This document shows positions 1-10,730 of a stretch of DNA of 64,000 nt, piece by piece. Position 1 is the stretch's first letter; every line of letters begins with the position of its first letter. The stretch lies in the NCBI RefSeq assembly GCF_026342035.1, contig NZ_JAPENM010000004.1, forward strand, positions 372,001-436,000, read 5' to 3'. Under the pieces are notes generated by a model. It was not told the origin of the DNA. It ran no database searches and saw only the letters and a program-made list of their open reading frames with translations. The translations under genes and the position numbers were made by a program. This DNA comes from Aldersonia sp. NBC_00410. GTDB lineage: Bacteria; Actinomycetota; Actinomycetes; Mycobacteriales; Mycobacteriaceae.

Positions 1-574
1 CCGACCAGGCCCGGTCGATCTGATCGATCACGTCGATCGTGCGGGCCGCCTCGATATGCGGCTTGTGGATCTCCTTGGCGATGTAGCGCGCGACGAACCG
101 TTTGATCTCGTCGTCCACGCTGCCGAGCGCGCGCAGCACCGAGCCACGCAACGTCTCCGCGCGCACGTCGATGTGCACGTCGCGGACGTCGGGCTCGTCC
201 ACGTCGATGAGCACCCGCAGCGGCTCCGCGGCACGCACCGTCAGCCGTAGCGCGACATCCCCGTCGACGTCGAATCGCTGCTTGTCCACCGACAGGTCGA
301 TAAGCAGGTGCAGCCGGATCGGGATCGACAGATCGAAGCTGATGGTCTCGCCGTCGTCGCGGACCAACGTCGGCGAACCCACGTGCACTCGCGCCGAGAC
401 CTTGACCAGTCGGCCCGGACCCGCGCCGATCGGGCCGAAGTCGAACGAACTACCGGCCAGTTGACCGAATGCCGCCGCGACGCGTTCGGGTGAGACGGCC
501 AGTTCGAAGAACCGGCGGCCGAAACTCTCGTAGGAGATGTAGCCCGCATCGTCGCGGTGATTCGGTTGCGCCAC
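1..574 (-). CDS. Conserved hypothetical protein (3' end outside window)
   Basis: An uninterrupted reading frame runs from a GTG at 574 off the left edge, giving 191 codons without a stop. The protein begins VAQPNHRDDAGYISYESFGR and is rich in beta-strand-like alternation of valine, aspartate and arginine (for example DVDEPDVRDVHIDVRAET). It has no signal peptide or membrane segment and I see no catalytic motif. It lies 59 nt downstream of the prenyl synthase on the same strand, so the two may be cotranscribed. The GTG has no clear ribosome binding site; a longer overlapping frame starting at 576 is out of phase. I do not recognise the family. The frame is judged real because codon third positions are strongly G/C throughout. 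Confidence 0.7.
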   Translation of the reverse strand, partial: MAQPNHRDDAGYISYESFGRRFFELAVSPERVAAAFGQLAGSSFDFGPIGAGPGRLVKVSARVHVGSPTLVRDDGETISFDLSIPIRLHLLIDLSVDKQRFDVDGDVALRLTVRAAEPLRVLIDVDEPDVRDVHIDVRAETLRGSVLRALGSVDDEIKRFVARYIAKEIHKPHIEAARTIDVIDQIDRAWS

Positions 575-633
575 ATGGCGAAGGCTACGCCAGTGTCGGA
601 TTGGTGTGATCTCCCTACACCCGGCCGGTTGCG

Positions 634-1401
634 TCAGGCGCCGAAGCGCCGGTGCCGGGCGGCGTAGTCGCGCAGCGCCCGCAGGAAGTCCACGCGGCGG
701 AACTCGGGCCAGTAGGCCTCGGTGAACCAGATCTCGGAGTACGCGCTCTGCCACAGCAGGAACCCGGAAAGCCGCTGTTCGCCCGAGGTCCGGATGACCA
801 GGTCCGGATCCGGTTGCCCGCCGGTGTAGAGGTGCGCGTCGATCCCGTCGACGGTGATCTGCTGCACCAACTCGTCACCGCTGCAGCCGCCTGCAATCCG
901 CTCGGCGAGCAGGGATTGCACCGCGTCGGCGATCTCCTGGCGTCCGCCGTAGCCGACCGCGACGTTGACATGCGTCCCGGTCCGCCCGGCGGTGCGGTCC
1001 GAAGCCTCCTTGAGCCGACGCGCCGACTCGGCGGGTAACAGGTCGAGCGCGCCGACGATCTTGACGCTCCAGTTGTTTTCCGGGCCGCTGATCTCCTCGA
1101 CGACGTCGGTGATGATCTCGAGCAGCGAGTCGAGCTCGGACGGGTCGCGACGCAGGTTCTCGGTGGACAGCAGGTAGATGGTGGCCATCTCGATACCCGC
1201 CTGATCGCACCAGGACAGCAGTTCGGCGATTTTCAGCGCGCCCATCCGGTGCCCGTGGCTGACGTCGGTGAAGCCGTTCTCCCTGGCCCATCGGCGATTG
1301 CCGTCGCACATCACCGCCACGTGACGAGGGTGCTGCAGGCCGTCGAGCTGCCGAAGCAGGCGGCGCTCGTAGAGCTGGTAGAGCAACCCCCGCGCCTTCA
1401 C
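634..1401 (-). CDS. uppS: Short-chain Z-isoprenyl diphosphate synthase (UppS family)
   Basis: This 255-residue protein condenses isopentenyl diphosphate with an allylic diphosphate in cis, making polyprenyl precursors for cell wall lipid carriers. The N-terminal motif DGNRRWA (residues 33-39) carries the catalytic Asp33 and diphosphate-binding arginines. The C-terminal signature RTSGEQRLSGF starts near residue 202. The start is GTG at 1401. Mycobacteriales usually carry two members, a decaprenyl diphosphate synthase and a short-chain Z-farnesyl diphosphate synthase (Rv1086 type). The neighbourhood (hemolysin III, thioredoxin-domain protein, mca, greA) is that of Rv1086 as I recall it, so a Z-FPP-type product is inferred. 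Chain length cannot be read from the sequence with certainty. Confidence 0.92.
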   Translation of the reverse strand: MKARGLLYQLYERRLLRQLDGLQHPRHVAVMCDGNRRWARENGFTDVSHGHRMGALKIAELLSWCDQAGIEMATIYLLSTENLRRDPSELDSLLEIITDVVEEISGPENNWSVKIVGALDLLPAESARRLKEASDRTAGRTGTHVNVAVGYGGRQEIADAVQSLLAERIAGGCSGDELVQQITVDGIDAHLYTGGQPDPDLVIRTSGEQRLSGFLLWQSAYSEIWFTEAYWPEFRRVDFLRALRDYAARHRRFGA

Positions 1402-1547
1402 CGCTGCGGCATCCCGGATCGCATCAACACGGATCTAGACCCTACGCCGACCGGATCCGCGGCCGTGCGACACATGGGCGCGCGTGCCGTTTCGGCGGTC
1501 GGTGCCTGGGTAATCCCGGCACAACCCACCCGCCTGGAGGACGCCTC

Positions 1548-1988
1548 ATGCCGACGACAACCCATGACACCACCGCGTCGCCCGACGATGTCTGGGCCGT
1601 GCTGTCCGACGGATGGGTGTTCCCGCTCTGGGTGGTCGGCGCGGCACGCATCCGCGCCGTGGACGCCGACTGGCCGAACGAGGGCAGCCGCATCCACCAT
1701 TCGGTCGGTCTGTGGCCGCTCCTACTCAACGACGAAACCCGTTCCCTCAGTTGCCATCCAGGCCGAGAACTGCGACTGGAGGCGCGGGCGCTGCCGCTCG
1801 GCCGGGCCGAGGTGCTGATCCGGTTGCACGACCTGCCGCGAGGCTGCCGCATCGAGATCATCGAACATTTCGTCAGCGTCCCACTGCGCGCGATTCCGCC
1901 CGCGGCCCAGCATGTCGCGGTGCATCCGCGCAACGTCGAGTCGCTGCGCCGGCTCGCGTTTCTCGCGGAGCGGTCCACCGGTGCCTGA
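1548..1988 (+). CDS. SRPBCC (START-like) family protein
   Basis: A 146-residue protein resembling the polyketide cyclase/dehydrase SRPBCC fold. It opens with TTHDTTASPDDVWAVLSDGW, a typical first strand and helix in which a conserved Trp follows the ASPDDVWA stretch, and it ends in a long helix. Such proteins bind hydrophobic ligands; the ligand here is unknown. An upstream GGAGG (about 1536-1540) precedes the ATG. Its stop overlaps the GTG of the next gene by 8 nt, so it is translationally coupled to the FAD-dependent oxidoreductase and probably handles a related lipid or isoprenoid substrate. That functional link is inferred from gene order only. Confidence 0.78.
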   Translation: MPTTTHDTTASPDDVWAVLSDGWVFPLWVVGAARIRAVDADWPNEGSRIHHSVGLWPLLLNDETRSLSCHPGRELRLEARALPLGRAEVLIRLHDLPRGCRIEIIEHFVSVPLRAIPPAAQHVAVHPRNVESLRRLAFLAERSTGA

Positions 1989-3558
1989 CACCGTCGACGC
2001 CGTGGTGATCGGCGCCGGCCCGAACGGACTGGTCGCGGCCGCGACGCTGGCCGATGCCGGCTGGGACGTGCTGGTGCTCGAGGCACAGTCCGAACCGGGT
2101 GGCGCGGTGCGCAGTGCCGAACTCTTCCCGGGGTACTGCTCCGATCTGTTCAGCGCGTTCTATCCGCTCGCGGTGGCGTCCCCGGTCCTGCGACGGCTCG
2201 ACCTGGAAAGCCATGGTCTGCGATGGTCACGCGCACCGGTGGTGCTCGGTCACCCCCACGGCCCCGATGACGACGATGCCGTGCTGCTGCACCCCGACCC
2301 GGAACACACGGCCCGCGAACTTCGACGCCGCGACCCCCGCGACGGCGACGCCTGGCTACGGACGGTGGAGCGGTGGCGCACGCTGCGCGAGCCTCTACTG
2401 GCGGCGCTGCTCGACCCGTTCCCGCCGATCAAGGCAGGGCTCCGGCTCGCGCGCGCGACCGGGCGCAGCGAGATGTTGGACCTGGTTCGCTTTCTGATGC
2501 TGCCCGCCGGCCGGATGGCGCAGGAGCTGTTCGCGAGCGAAGCGGCTCGGCTGCTGATCCTCGGCAACGCGATGCACGCCGATGCTCCGCTCGATGCCGG
2601 TGGCAGCGGGGTGATGGGTTACCTGTTGACGATGCTCGCCCAGGACGGCGGATACCCGGTGCCGGTCGGCGGTGCGGGCGCACTGACCGCGGCGCTCGTG
2701 AGCCGCGCGGAAGCCGCGGGCGCCCAGGTGCGCTGCGCGACGCAGGTAGCGGCGATCGAGACCCGCTCGGGTGTTGCAACCGGCGTGCGAACCGCGGGCG
2801 GTGAGCTGATCTCGGCCCGGCGAGCGGTGATCGCCGACGTCTCCGCGCCGGCGCTCTACGACACGCTGCTGCGCGACGAGGACGTGCCGAGCGCCATCCG
2901 GTCGAAATTGCACACCTTCGAATGGGACACACCGACGGTCAAGGTGAACTACGCGCTGTCGCGTGCGATCCCGTGGCGTTCCGCCGGACTGACCGGCGCC
3001 GGAACGGTGCACCTCGGCGCCGACGAGCACGGCCTGCTGCGCTGGAACACCGACCTGAACACCGGTGTGCTGCCCGAATCGCCGTTCATGCTGTTCGGGC
3101 AGATGACCACTGCGGATCCGTCGCGCTCACCGGCGGGCACCGAAAGTGCCTGGGCCTACACCCATCTGCCGCGGGGCATTCATGACGACGACCACGCGGA
3201 CGAGCTCGCGGCCCGGGTGGACCGGGTGCTCGAGGCGCATGCCCCCGGATTTCTCGACACCATCGTCGGCCGTTCGGTCCAGCGGCCGAGCGACCTCGAG
3301 GCCGCGAACGCGAACCTGCACGGCGGTGCCGTCAACGGCGGCACCTCGCAACTGCACCAGCAGCTCGTCTTTCGCCCCTTGCCGGGCCTCGCCGGTCCCG
3401 AAACGCCGGTGGCGAAACTGTATCTGGGCAGTTCAGCGGCGCACCCCGGTGGCGGCGTACACGGCGCCTGCGGCTTCGCGGCGGCGCATGCGGCCCTGGG
3501 TGGCGGGGCGCGGCGACGTACGCGGCGGGCACTGATGCGGTGGGTCGCCGGCGGCTGA
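1981..3558 (+). CDS. Phytoene-desaturase-like FAD/NAD(P)-dependent oxidoreductase
   Basis: A 525-residue flavoprotein. The dinucleotide-binding motif GAGPNG (residues 11-16) follows a first strand AVVI and is followed by the acidic strand end VLVLEA. The HGACGF motif near the C-terminus is typical of phytoene dehydrogenase/carotenoid isomerase (CrtI/CRTISO/PYROXD2) proteins. The start is set to the GTG at 1981, because sequence upstream in this frame lies within the coding region of the SRPBCC gene. No phytoene synthase gene is nearby, so a carotenoid substrate should not be assumed; many actinobacterial paralogues have unknown substrates. It forms a two-gene unit with the preceding gene. Confidence 0.85.
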   Translation: MPDTVDAVVIGAGPNGLVAAATLADAGWDVLVLEAQSEPGGAVRSAELFPGYCSDLFSAFYPLAVASPVLRRLDLESHGLRWSRAPVVLGHPHGPDDDDAVLLHPDPEHTARELRRRDPRDGDAWLRTVERWRTLREPLLAALLDPFPPIKAGLRLARATGRSEMLDLVRFLMLPAGRMAQELFASEAARLLILGNAMHADAPLDAGGSGVMGYLLTMLAQDGGYPVPVGGAGALTAALVSRAEAAGAQVRCATQVAAIETRSGVATGVRTAGGELISARRAVIADVSAPALYDTLLRDEDVPSAIRSKLHTFEWDTPTVKVNYALSRAIPWRSAGLTGAGTVHLGADEHGLLRWNTDLNTGVLPESPFMLFGQMTTADPSRSPAGTESAWAYTHLPRGIHDDDHADELAARVDRVLEAHAPGFLDTIVGRSVQRPSDLEAANANLHGGAVNGGTSQLHQQLVFRPLPGLAGPETPVAKLYLGSSAAHPGGGVHGACGFAAAHAALGGGARRRTRRALMRWVAGG

Positions 3559-3582
3559 GAGTGCGCTCGGCCAGTAGGCGAC

Positions 3583-3610
3583 GGATAACCTACGGTACCG
3601 TAGGTTATCC
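3583..3610. promoter_or_regulatory. 28-bp perfect palindrome, probable operator for trhA
   Basis: The half-site GGATAACCTACGGT is followed immediately by its exact reverse complement. The palindrome ends 18 nt before the TTG start of the hemolysin III gene and begins 24 nt after the stop of the oxidoreductase. A perfect 28-bp dyad with no loop is typical of a dimeric repressor site of TetR or MarR type, and its place so close to the start fits repression. The regulator is not in the window next to it. Confidence 0.7.
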
Positions 3611-3628
3611 CTCGACCCAGGAGCCGCT

Positions 3629-4297
3629 TTGACCGTTCTCGGCCTCGACGATCTGCCCGTCAAACCGCGCCTGCGGGGGTGGATCCACACCTGGGCCTTC
3701 GCGATTTCGGTGCTCACCGGGGTGGTGCTGGTCGTCACCGCAGTCGTGGTGGACTCCGCGGCGGCCGGCTGGGCGACGGGTGTCTACTCGCTGACGGTGT
3801 GCGGTGTCTTCGGGGTCAGCGCTGTGTATCACCGGGTGCACTGGCACAACCCGCGGCACCGGATCTGGATGAAGCGGGCGGATCACTCGATGATCTTCCT
3901 ATTCATCGCAGGTAGCTACACACCGTTCGCGGTGCTCGGCCTGCCCCGCGAGACCGGTGTCGTGCTGCTCGCCGTGGTGTGGTCCGGCGCGGCGGCGGGC
4001 GTCGCGCTGAAGATGCTGTGGCCCGGCGCCCCGCGCTGGGTGGGCGTCCCGCTCTACCTGCTACTCGGCTGGGCCGTGCTGCCGGTGGCCGGCGAGCTGA
4101 CCCATCAGGTGGGCGTCGCACCCATGGTGCTGTTGCTGATTGGTGGGCTGCTCTACAGCGGTGGGGCGATCCTGTACGCGACGCGCTGGCCCGACGTCTG
4201 GCCGCACACGTTCGGCCATCACGAGTTCTTCCATGCGGCGACGGTGCTGGCCGCGCTGTGCCACTACGCGGCCGTGTGGCTGGTCGTCCTGGGCTGA
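3629..4297 (+). CDS. trhA: Hemolysin III / PAQR-family membrane protein
   Basis: A 222-residue polytopic protein with about seven hydrophobic segments. It has the hallmarks of the PAQR/hemolysin III family: SAVYHR in the second helix region, DHSMIFLFIAGSYTPF in the third, and a late HHEFFHA motif. The three histidine-containing motifs make a membrane-embedded metal site related to that of adiponectin receptors. Bacterial members affect membrane energetics and fluidity. The start is a TTG at 3629 with AGGAG at 3619-3623. A 28-bp palindrome lies just upstream, so expression is probably controlled by a dedicated repressor. It is the counterpart of Rv1085c by position. Confidence 0.9.
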   Translation: MTVLGLDDLPVKPRLRGWIHTWAFAISVLTGVVLVVTAVVVDSAAAGWATGVYSLTVCGVFGVSAVYHRVHWHNPRHRIWMKRADHSMIFLFIAGSYTPFAVLGLPRETGVVLLAVVWSGAAAGVALKMLWPGAPRWVGVPLYLLLGWAVLPVAGELTHQVGVAPMVLLLIGGLLYSGGAILYATRWPDVWPHTFGHHEFFHAATVLAALCHYAAVWLVVLG

Positions 4298-4310
4298 CCC
4301 ACGCGCGGAG

Positions 4311-6431
<2,121 letters not shown>

Positions 6432-6653
6432 CGCGGTCGGTCCCCTCGTCGGCGGCCTGGTCCGGCTCGGGATGCTCGGGCTCGAAGGTGTCCGGCAGCT
6501 TACGCAGCTGCTTGTTCATCGAACGGATCAGCAGCACCAGCCCGACGAGCAGGAACAACACGATCACGAGTCCGATCGGCGACGCCTTGCCGAACTCCGG
6601 TCCGGTCGGGTTCTGGGCCAACAGAATCGGAGATTGGGCGAGGACCTCGGCGA

Positions 6654-7544
6654 TCATTGCACGCCGTTCGCGTCGATTCCGGCGAACAGGTCGTTCTCCG
6701 GGATCGCCGTGTGCACCCGGGTGTGCGCGAGTTCGAACTCCTCGGTCGGCCAGACCCGCACCTGCATGTCCATCGGGATCGCGAAGAAGGCGCCGTTCGG
6801 GTCGATCTGCGTCGCGTGCGCACGCAGCGCCTCGGCCCGGGCCGTGAAGTACTTGCCGCACTCGATCTGCGTGGTCACCCGCGCCATGATGTCGCCGTGC
6901 TCGGGCCGCCACCGATCCAGCCACTCCTGCATGGGGAACGGCTCGCCGTTTCGATCGAACTCTTCCTTGAGGAGCTCGAGCCGGCGCCGAATGAAGCCGT
7001 GGGTGTAGTAGATCTTCAGCGGCTCCCAGGGCTCGCCCGCGTCGGGGAACAGCGCCGGATTGCCCGCCGCCTCCCAGGCCGCCATCGACACCTCATGGCA
7101 CCGGATGTGGTCCGGGTGCGGATAACCGCCGTTCTCGTCGTAGGTGATCATCACGTGCGGGCGAAACTCGCGCACCACCCGGACCAACGCCTCGGTCGCG
7201 ATATCGAGCGGAACCAGCGCGAACGAGTCCTCGGGCAACGGTGGCAGCGGATCGCCTTCGGGCAGGCCGGAGTCGATGAAGCCGAGCCAGCGCTGCTGCA
7301 CACCGAGCGCCCGCGCGGCCGCGGCCATCTCCTCGCGCCGGACCTCGATCATCCGGTCGGCGATACCGGGCAGGTCCATGGCCGGATTGAGCACCGATCC
7401 GCGCTCGCCACCGGTGAGGGTGACGACGAGGACGTCGTGCCCTTCATCCGCATAGCGGGCCATCGTGCCCGCGCCCTTGCTCGACTCGTCGTCGGGATGG
7501 GCGTGCACTGCCATGAGCCGTAGTCCGCTCACGTTTTCGTTCAC
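6654..7544 (-). CDS. mca: Mycothiol S-conjugate amidase
   Basis: A 296-residue zinc amidase of the LmbE/PIG-L family. The zinc motif AHPDDE is at residues 15-20 and a second motif HPDH at 143-146. Mca cleaves mycothiol S-conjugates of electrophiles and antibiotics to a mercapturic acid for export and glucosaminyl-inositol for recycling. The paralogue MshB shares the motifs. The Mca assignment rests on the [20 protein letters not shown] and [10 protein letters not shown] segments, the 296-residue length and the conserved neighbourhood. The gene is divergent from the DUF4307 gene and heads an operon with the two downstream genes. Confidence 0.93.
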   Translation of the reverse strand: MNENVSGLRLMAVHAHPDDESSKGAGTMARYADEGHDVLVVTLTGGERGSVLNPAMDLPGIADRMIEVRREEMAAAARALGVQQRWLGFIDSGLPEGDPLPPLPEDSFALVPLDIATEALVRVVREFRPHVMITYDENGGYPHPDHIRCHEVSMAAWEAAGNPALFPDAGEPWEPLKIYYTHGFIRRRLELLKEEFDRNGEPFPMQEWLDRWRPEHGDIMARVTTQIECGKYFTARAEALRAHATQIDPNGAFFAIPMDMQVRVWPTEEFELAHTRVHTAIPENDLFAGIDANGVQ

Positions 7545-7664
7545 CTCAGCTTTGTTTCTCTGCGCCGCGCCCGGCCGAAACTGCGGCGCATCTGCTCCCT
7601 ATAGTTCCACTCGTTCACCTCGTCCATCAGCCTCACCCCCGTCACCTCGACGACCGGAGCTTTC

Positions 7665-8090
7665 ATGACGCACGTCGGTCCCGCCGATCGCTACCCCTCC
7701 TCGGGTGGTCGACGACGTTCCTCGCGTGCGGTGATCGTGTTGCTCGGCGTGCTCGTCGTGGCGCTCGGACTCGGGATCGCCTATATCGGCTACCGCGAGT
7801 TCGGGGTGCAGGAAATCGAGGGCAAGCAGGTGTCGTTCGAAGTTGTCGACGATTCGACGCTGACCCTCGAACTCACGGTGACGAGGGAGGACCCGAGCAG
7901 GCCCGCGGTCTGCATCGTGCGGGCACGCTCCAAGGCAGGCGACGAGACCGGCCGACGCGAGATCTACGTGGCGCCCTCGCCCAGCGGAACGGTGCATTTC
8001 GATACGACGATCCGCACCACTCGCCCGCCCGTCATCGGCGAAGTTTACGGCTGCTCGTTCGACGTTCCTGCCTATCTCACAACCAGCTGA
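7665..8090 (+). CDS. DUF4307 membrane protein (Rv1081c-like)
   Basis: A 141-residue protein with a Ser/Arg-rich cytoplasmic start, one transmembrane helix (about residues 23-44) and an extracytoplasmic beta-rich domain. That domain contains the SFEVVDDSTLTLELTVTRED pattern and a pair of cysteines (about 83 and 132), typical of DUF4307. The family is widespread in Mycobacteriales next to mca and greA, and its function is unknown. It is transcribed away from mca and toward greA. The ATG at 7665 has only a weak ribosome binding site. Confidence 0.82.
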   Translation: MTHVGPADRYPSSGGRRRSSRAVIVLLGVLVVALGLGIAYIGYREFGVQEIEGKQVSFEVVDDSTLTLELTVTREDPSRPAVCIVRARSKAGDETGRREIYVAPSPSGTVHFDTTIRTTRPPVIGEVYGCSFDVPAYLTTS

Positions 8091-8150
8091 TACGCCGCCG
8101 CGCAAGCCCAGCGGGGCGAGGATTTCCTGTGAGATCGGCAACTCGTGGTA

Positions 8151-8209
8151 GTATCGGCCGATACACGGTTCCGGGCAATCGGAGCCGTGTTTGCTGCATT
8201 GGCGGCAAA
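8151..8209 (+). promoter_or_regulatory. Palindrome plus two hairpins upstream of greA
   Basis: Three adjacent dyads lie in the 246-nt gap before greA. A 14-bp perfect palindrome is at 8151-8164. A 10-bp stem (8164-8173 with 8180-8189, one G-T pair) follows, and then an 8-bp stem (8190-8197 with 8202-8209, one G-T pair). Their tight packing suggests either an operator plus a structured leader RNA or a terminator for the DUF4307 gene. There is no U-tract after the last stem, which argues against a simple terminator. Confidence 0.4.
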
Positions 8210-8336
8210 TGCGTACCGGCACCGGCTTGTCATTTCGCGCGGTTTCGCCCCCCCAGGAGGCGGCCGCGCTGTGAACGAGCACTGCATGGGCGGGCAAGAA
8301 CGTCTGCCGCCTCGAGACGATATAGGAGCATTCGAG

Positions 8337-8831
8337 ATGACCGAGACCCAGGTGACCTGGCTGACTCCGGAATCGCACGACCGGCTCAAGGATGAGCTCG
8401 ACCAGCTCATCGCCAATCGTCCGGTCATCGCCGCGGAGATCAACGAGCGACGTGAAGAAGGCGACCTCAAGGAGAACGGCGGCTACCACGCAGCGCGCGA
8501 GGAGCAGGGCCAGCAGGAGGCGCGAATTCGGCAGCTGCAGGAGTTGCTGAACAACGCGAAGGTCGGCGAGGCGCCGACCCAGTCCGGTGTCGCGCTGCCC
8601 GGCTCCGTGGTCAAGGTGTACTACGACGGTGACGAGGCAGACACCGAGACATTCCTCATCGCGACCCGTGAAGAAGGCCTGCGCGAGTCCAAGCTCGAGG
8701 TGTACTCGCCGAACTCGCCGCTGGGCGGGGCGCTCATCGACGCGAAGGTCGGCGAGACCCGCGAATACACGCTGCCCAACGGCAACACCATGAAGGTCAC
8801 GCTGGTCAGCGCGGAGCCCTACCACAGCTGA
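8337..8831 (+). CDS. greA: Transcription elongation factor GreA
   Basis: GreA (164 residues) enters the RNA polymerase secondary channel and stimulates cleavage of backtracked transcripts. The N-terminal coiled coil carries the signature [20 protein letters not shown] (about residues 38-57), with acidic residues at the tip. The C-terminal domain is FKBP-like. The ATG at 8337 is chosen because AGGAG at 8324-8328 precedes it and the family starts here. The reading frame stays open upstream to about 8145, but that part does not resemble GreA. A strong terminator follows. Confidence 0.95.
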   Translation: MTETQVTWLTPESHDRLKDELDQLIANRPVIAAEINERREEGDLKENGGYHAAREEQGQQEARIRQLQELLNNAKVGEAPTQSGVALPGSVVKVYYDGDEADTETFLIATREEGLRESKLEVYSPNSPLGGALIDAKVGETREYTLPNGNTMKVTLVSAEPYHS

Positions 8832-8844
8832 CATCGACTGAGAA

Positions 8845-8875
8845 ACGCCCCGGACCGCTGGTCCGGGGCGTTTTT
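8845..8875 (+). terminator. Rho-independent terminator of greA
   Basis: A 12-bp GC-rich stem (ACGCCCCGGACC paired with its complement) with a 3-nt loop is followed by a run of five T. It lies 14 nt after the greA stop and also faces the end of the convergent metB. Confidence 0.92.
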
Positions 8876-8894
8876 CGTTACCGCTGGGTGGCCT

Positions 8895-10067
8895 TCAGGC
8901 CAGTGCCTGCTCGAGATCCCCGACCAGGTCGGCTGCGTCCTCGATGCCCACCGAAAGGCGGACCAGGTCATCGGGCACCTCGAGCTCGGAGCCCGCGGTG
9001 GAGGCGTGCGTCATCGCGCCCGGGTGCTCGATCAGCGACTCGACACCACCGAGCGACTCGGCGAGGATGAACACCTCGGTGCGGGCGCACAGGTCGCGCG
9101 CCGCGCCGGCACCGTCGGCCAGCCGCACCGAGATCATCCCGCCGAACCGGCGCATCTGCTTCGCGGCGACGGCGTGGCCGGGATGCTCGGTGAGTCCCGG
9201 GTAGATCACCTGGGAGACCTTGGGATGACCGGTCAGGAACTCGACGACGGCCTCGGCATTGTCGCTGTGGCGGTCCATCCGCAGCGCCAGCGTCTTGATC
9301 CCGCGCAATGTCAGGTACGCGTCGAACGGGCCGGGCACCGCGCCCGCGCCGTTCTGCAGGAACGCGAACGCGGTATCGAGTTCTTCGTCGTCGGTGACCA
9401 GCGCGCCGCCGATGACATCCGAGTGCCCGCCGATGTACTTCGTCGTCGAGTGCAGCACCACATCGGCGCCGAGCAGCAACGGTTGCTGCAGGTACGGCGA
9501 TGCGAAGGTGTTGTCCACCACCAGCTTTGCGCCGCTGCCGTGCGCGACATCGGCCAACGCCGCGATGTCACCGATATTGAGCAGCGGGTTTGTCGGCGTC
9601 TCCGCCCAGACCAGCTTGGTGTTCGGGCGCAGCTGCGCGCGAACCGCGTCGATATCGGAGATCGGAGCGACCGAGTATTCGATTCCCCACTGCGTGAAGA
9701 CCTTGTCGATCAGCCGGAATGTACCGCCGTAGGCATCGTTCGGGATCACCAGGTGGTCGCCGGGTCGCAGCGCTGCACGCAGCAAGCAATCCGTCGCGGC
9801 CATCCCGGAACCGAACGCGCGACCGAAGGTGCCCGACTCGATGGCGGCGAGGTTCGCCTCCAGTACCCGACGGGTCGGGTTGCCGGTGCGGCCGTACTCG
9901 AACCCGTCGCGCAGGCCGCCCACGCCGTCCTGGGCGAAGGTCGAACTCGCGTAGATCGGCACGTTCACGGCGCCGGTCTGTGCGTCCGGGTCGAAGCCGG
10001 CGTGCACTGCGCGGGTCGAGAATCCTTGCCAGGATTCGCGGTTGGCCTTGCTGCGCTGCTCGCTCAT
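8895..10067 (-). CDS. metB: Cystathionine gamma-synthase
   Basis: A 390-residue PLP enzyme of the Cys/Met metabolism family. It forms cystathionine from an O-acyl-homoserine and cysteine in methionine synthesis. The PLP lysine is K210 in HSTTKYIGGHSD. The cofactor phosphate region GSGMAA and the DNTFASPYLQ motif are present. The ATG at 10067 (MSEQRSKANRESWQ) is chosen; the frame is open further upstream but lacks family similarity. The cystathionine beta-synthase gene lies 0.6 kb away on the same strand, so the pair gives forward and reverse transsulfuration. Gamma-lyase activity cannot be excluded from sequence. Confidence 0.92.
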   Translation of the reverse strand: MSEQRSKANRESWQGFSTRAVHAGFDPDAQTGAVNVPIYASSTFAQDGVGGLRDGFEYGRTGNPTRRVLEANLAAIESGTFGRAFGSGMAATDCLLRAALRPGDHLVIPNDAYGGTFRLIDKVFTQWGIEYSVAPISDIDAVRAQLRPNTKLVWAETPTNPLLNIGDIAALADVAHGSGAKLVVDNTFASPYLQQPLLLGADVVLHSTTKYIGGHSDVIGGALVTDDEELDTAFAFLQNGAGAVPGPFDAYLTLRGIKTLALRMDRHSDNAEAVVEFLTGHPKVSQVIYPGLTEHPGHAVAAKQMRRFGGMISVRLADGAGAARDLCARTEVFILAESLGGVESLIEHPGAMTHASTAGSELEVPDDLVRLSVGIEDAADLVGDLEQALA

Positions 10068-10209
10068 GGCCGCCAGCATATGCCCCGGCAAACGCCGCCA
10101 ATTCGCCCGGTGCACACGCCGTCCCACCGAAAATTCTCCCACCTACCGCGAGTTGGATCGATACAGCCGCTAACCTTCTTTCGTCGAGCGTCGTACGAGA
10201 GGGAACGTC

Positions 10210-10689
10210 ATGCATCTGCCGAATTGGGCGTCGCGAACGTCGGTTCTGCGCGGTCTGACCGTGCTGTTCGTGGTCATCGCCGGACTGTTCGGCGCCATCG
10301 CGCCGGCGAATGCGGCACCGACGTTCACCACCGAGCTCGGCCAGGTGCAGACGTTGGCCAACGGCGCCATCATCTGCGGCGGCAGTCTGCGAGTGTGGGC
10401 ATCGACCAACCCCGACTGGGGCGATCAAGCCATCCTGAACGTGCAGTCGGGCCCGCTGGCCGGCATCTCCGGCGGCTCGTCGTTGACCCCGATATGCAGC
10501 GTGGGCGTCAAGGTGGCGTGGCGCAACGTCACTACCGGTAAGACCGGCGAATGGAACTTCGTCCTGGTCGGCGGCTTTTACGGCAGCATCCAGTACGCGC
10601 TGTTCCAGCCGACCGGACGCGGACACGTCGTCACCGACGTCACTACGAGTTCGCCGAACCTGCCCGGTCACGGCGAATTCAACGTCTGA
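10210..10689 (+). CDS. Secreted hypothetical protein
   Basis: A 159-residue protein with a clear Sec signal peptide: a charged start, a hydrophobic core (about residues 15-31) and a likely cleavage after ANA (about residue 35). The mature part is about 124 residues, beta-rich, with two cysteines (IICGG and PICSV) that may form a disulfide. AGAGGGAA lies 7 nt before the ATG. It is divergent from metB and convergent with cbs, ending in a shared hairpin. I do not recognise a family. Confidence 0.75.
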   Translation: MHLPNWASRTSVLRGLTVLFVVIAGLFGAIAPANAAPTFTTELGQVQTLANGAIICGGSLRVWASTNPDWGDQAILNVQSGPLAGISGGSSLTPICSVGVKVAWRNVTTGKTGEWNFVLVGGFYGSIQYALFQPTGRGHVVTDVTTSSPNLPGHGEFNV

Positions 10690-10697
10690 CGAAACGC

Positions 10698-10730
10698 TCC
10701 TCAGCGCGGGTTAGCTGCTCGCGCTGAGGA
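10698..10730. terminator. Bidirectional hairpin between secreted protein gene and cbs
   Basis: An 11-bp perfect stem, TCCTCAGCGCG with its complement, and an 11-nt loop span the cbs stop codon. There is no long T-run. The hairpin sits between two convergent genes and overlaps the last codons of cbs. Confidence 0.6.

Noticed and set aside
8145-8336. N-terminal extension of GreA
   Set aside because: The frame is open, but AGGAG just before 8337 and the usual family start favour the short form; the extension overlaps hairpins.
10068-10209. SAM-type riboswitch upstream of metB
   Set aside because: No recognisable SAM riboswitch core or terminator pair is visible in the 142-nt divergent region.
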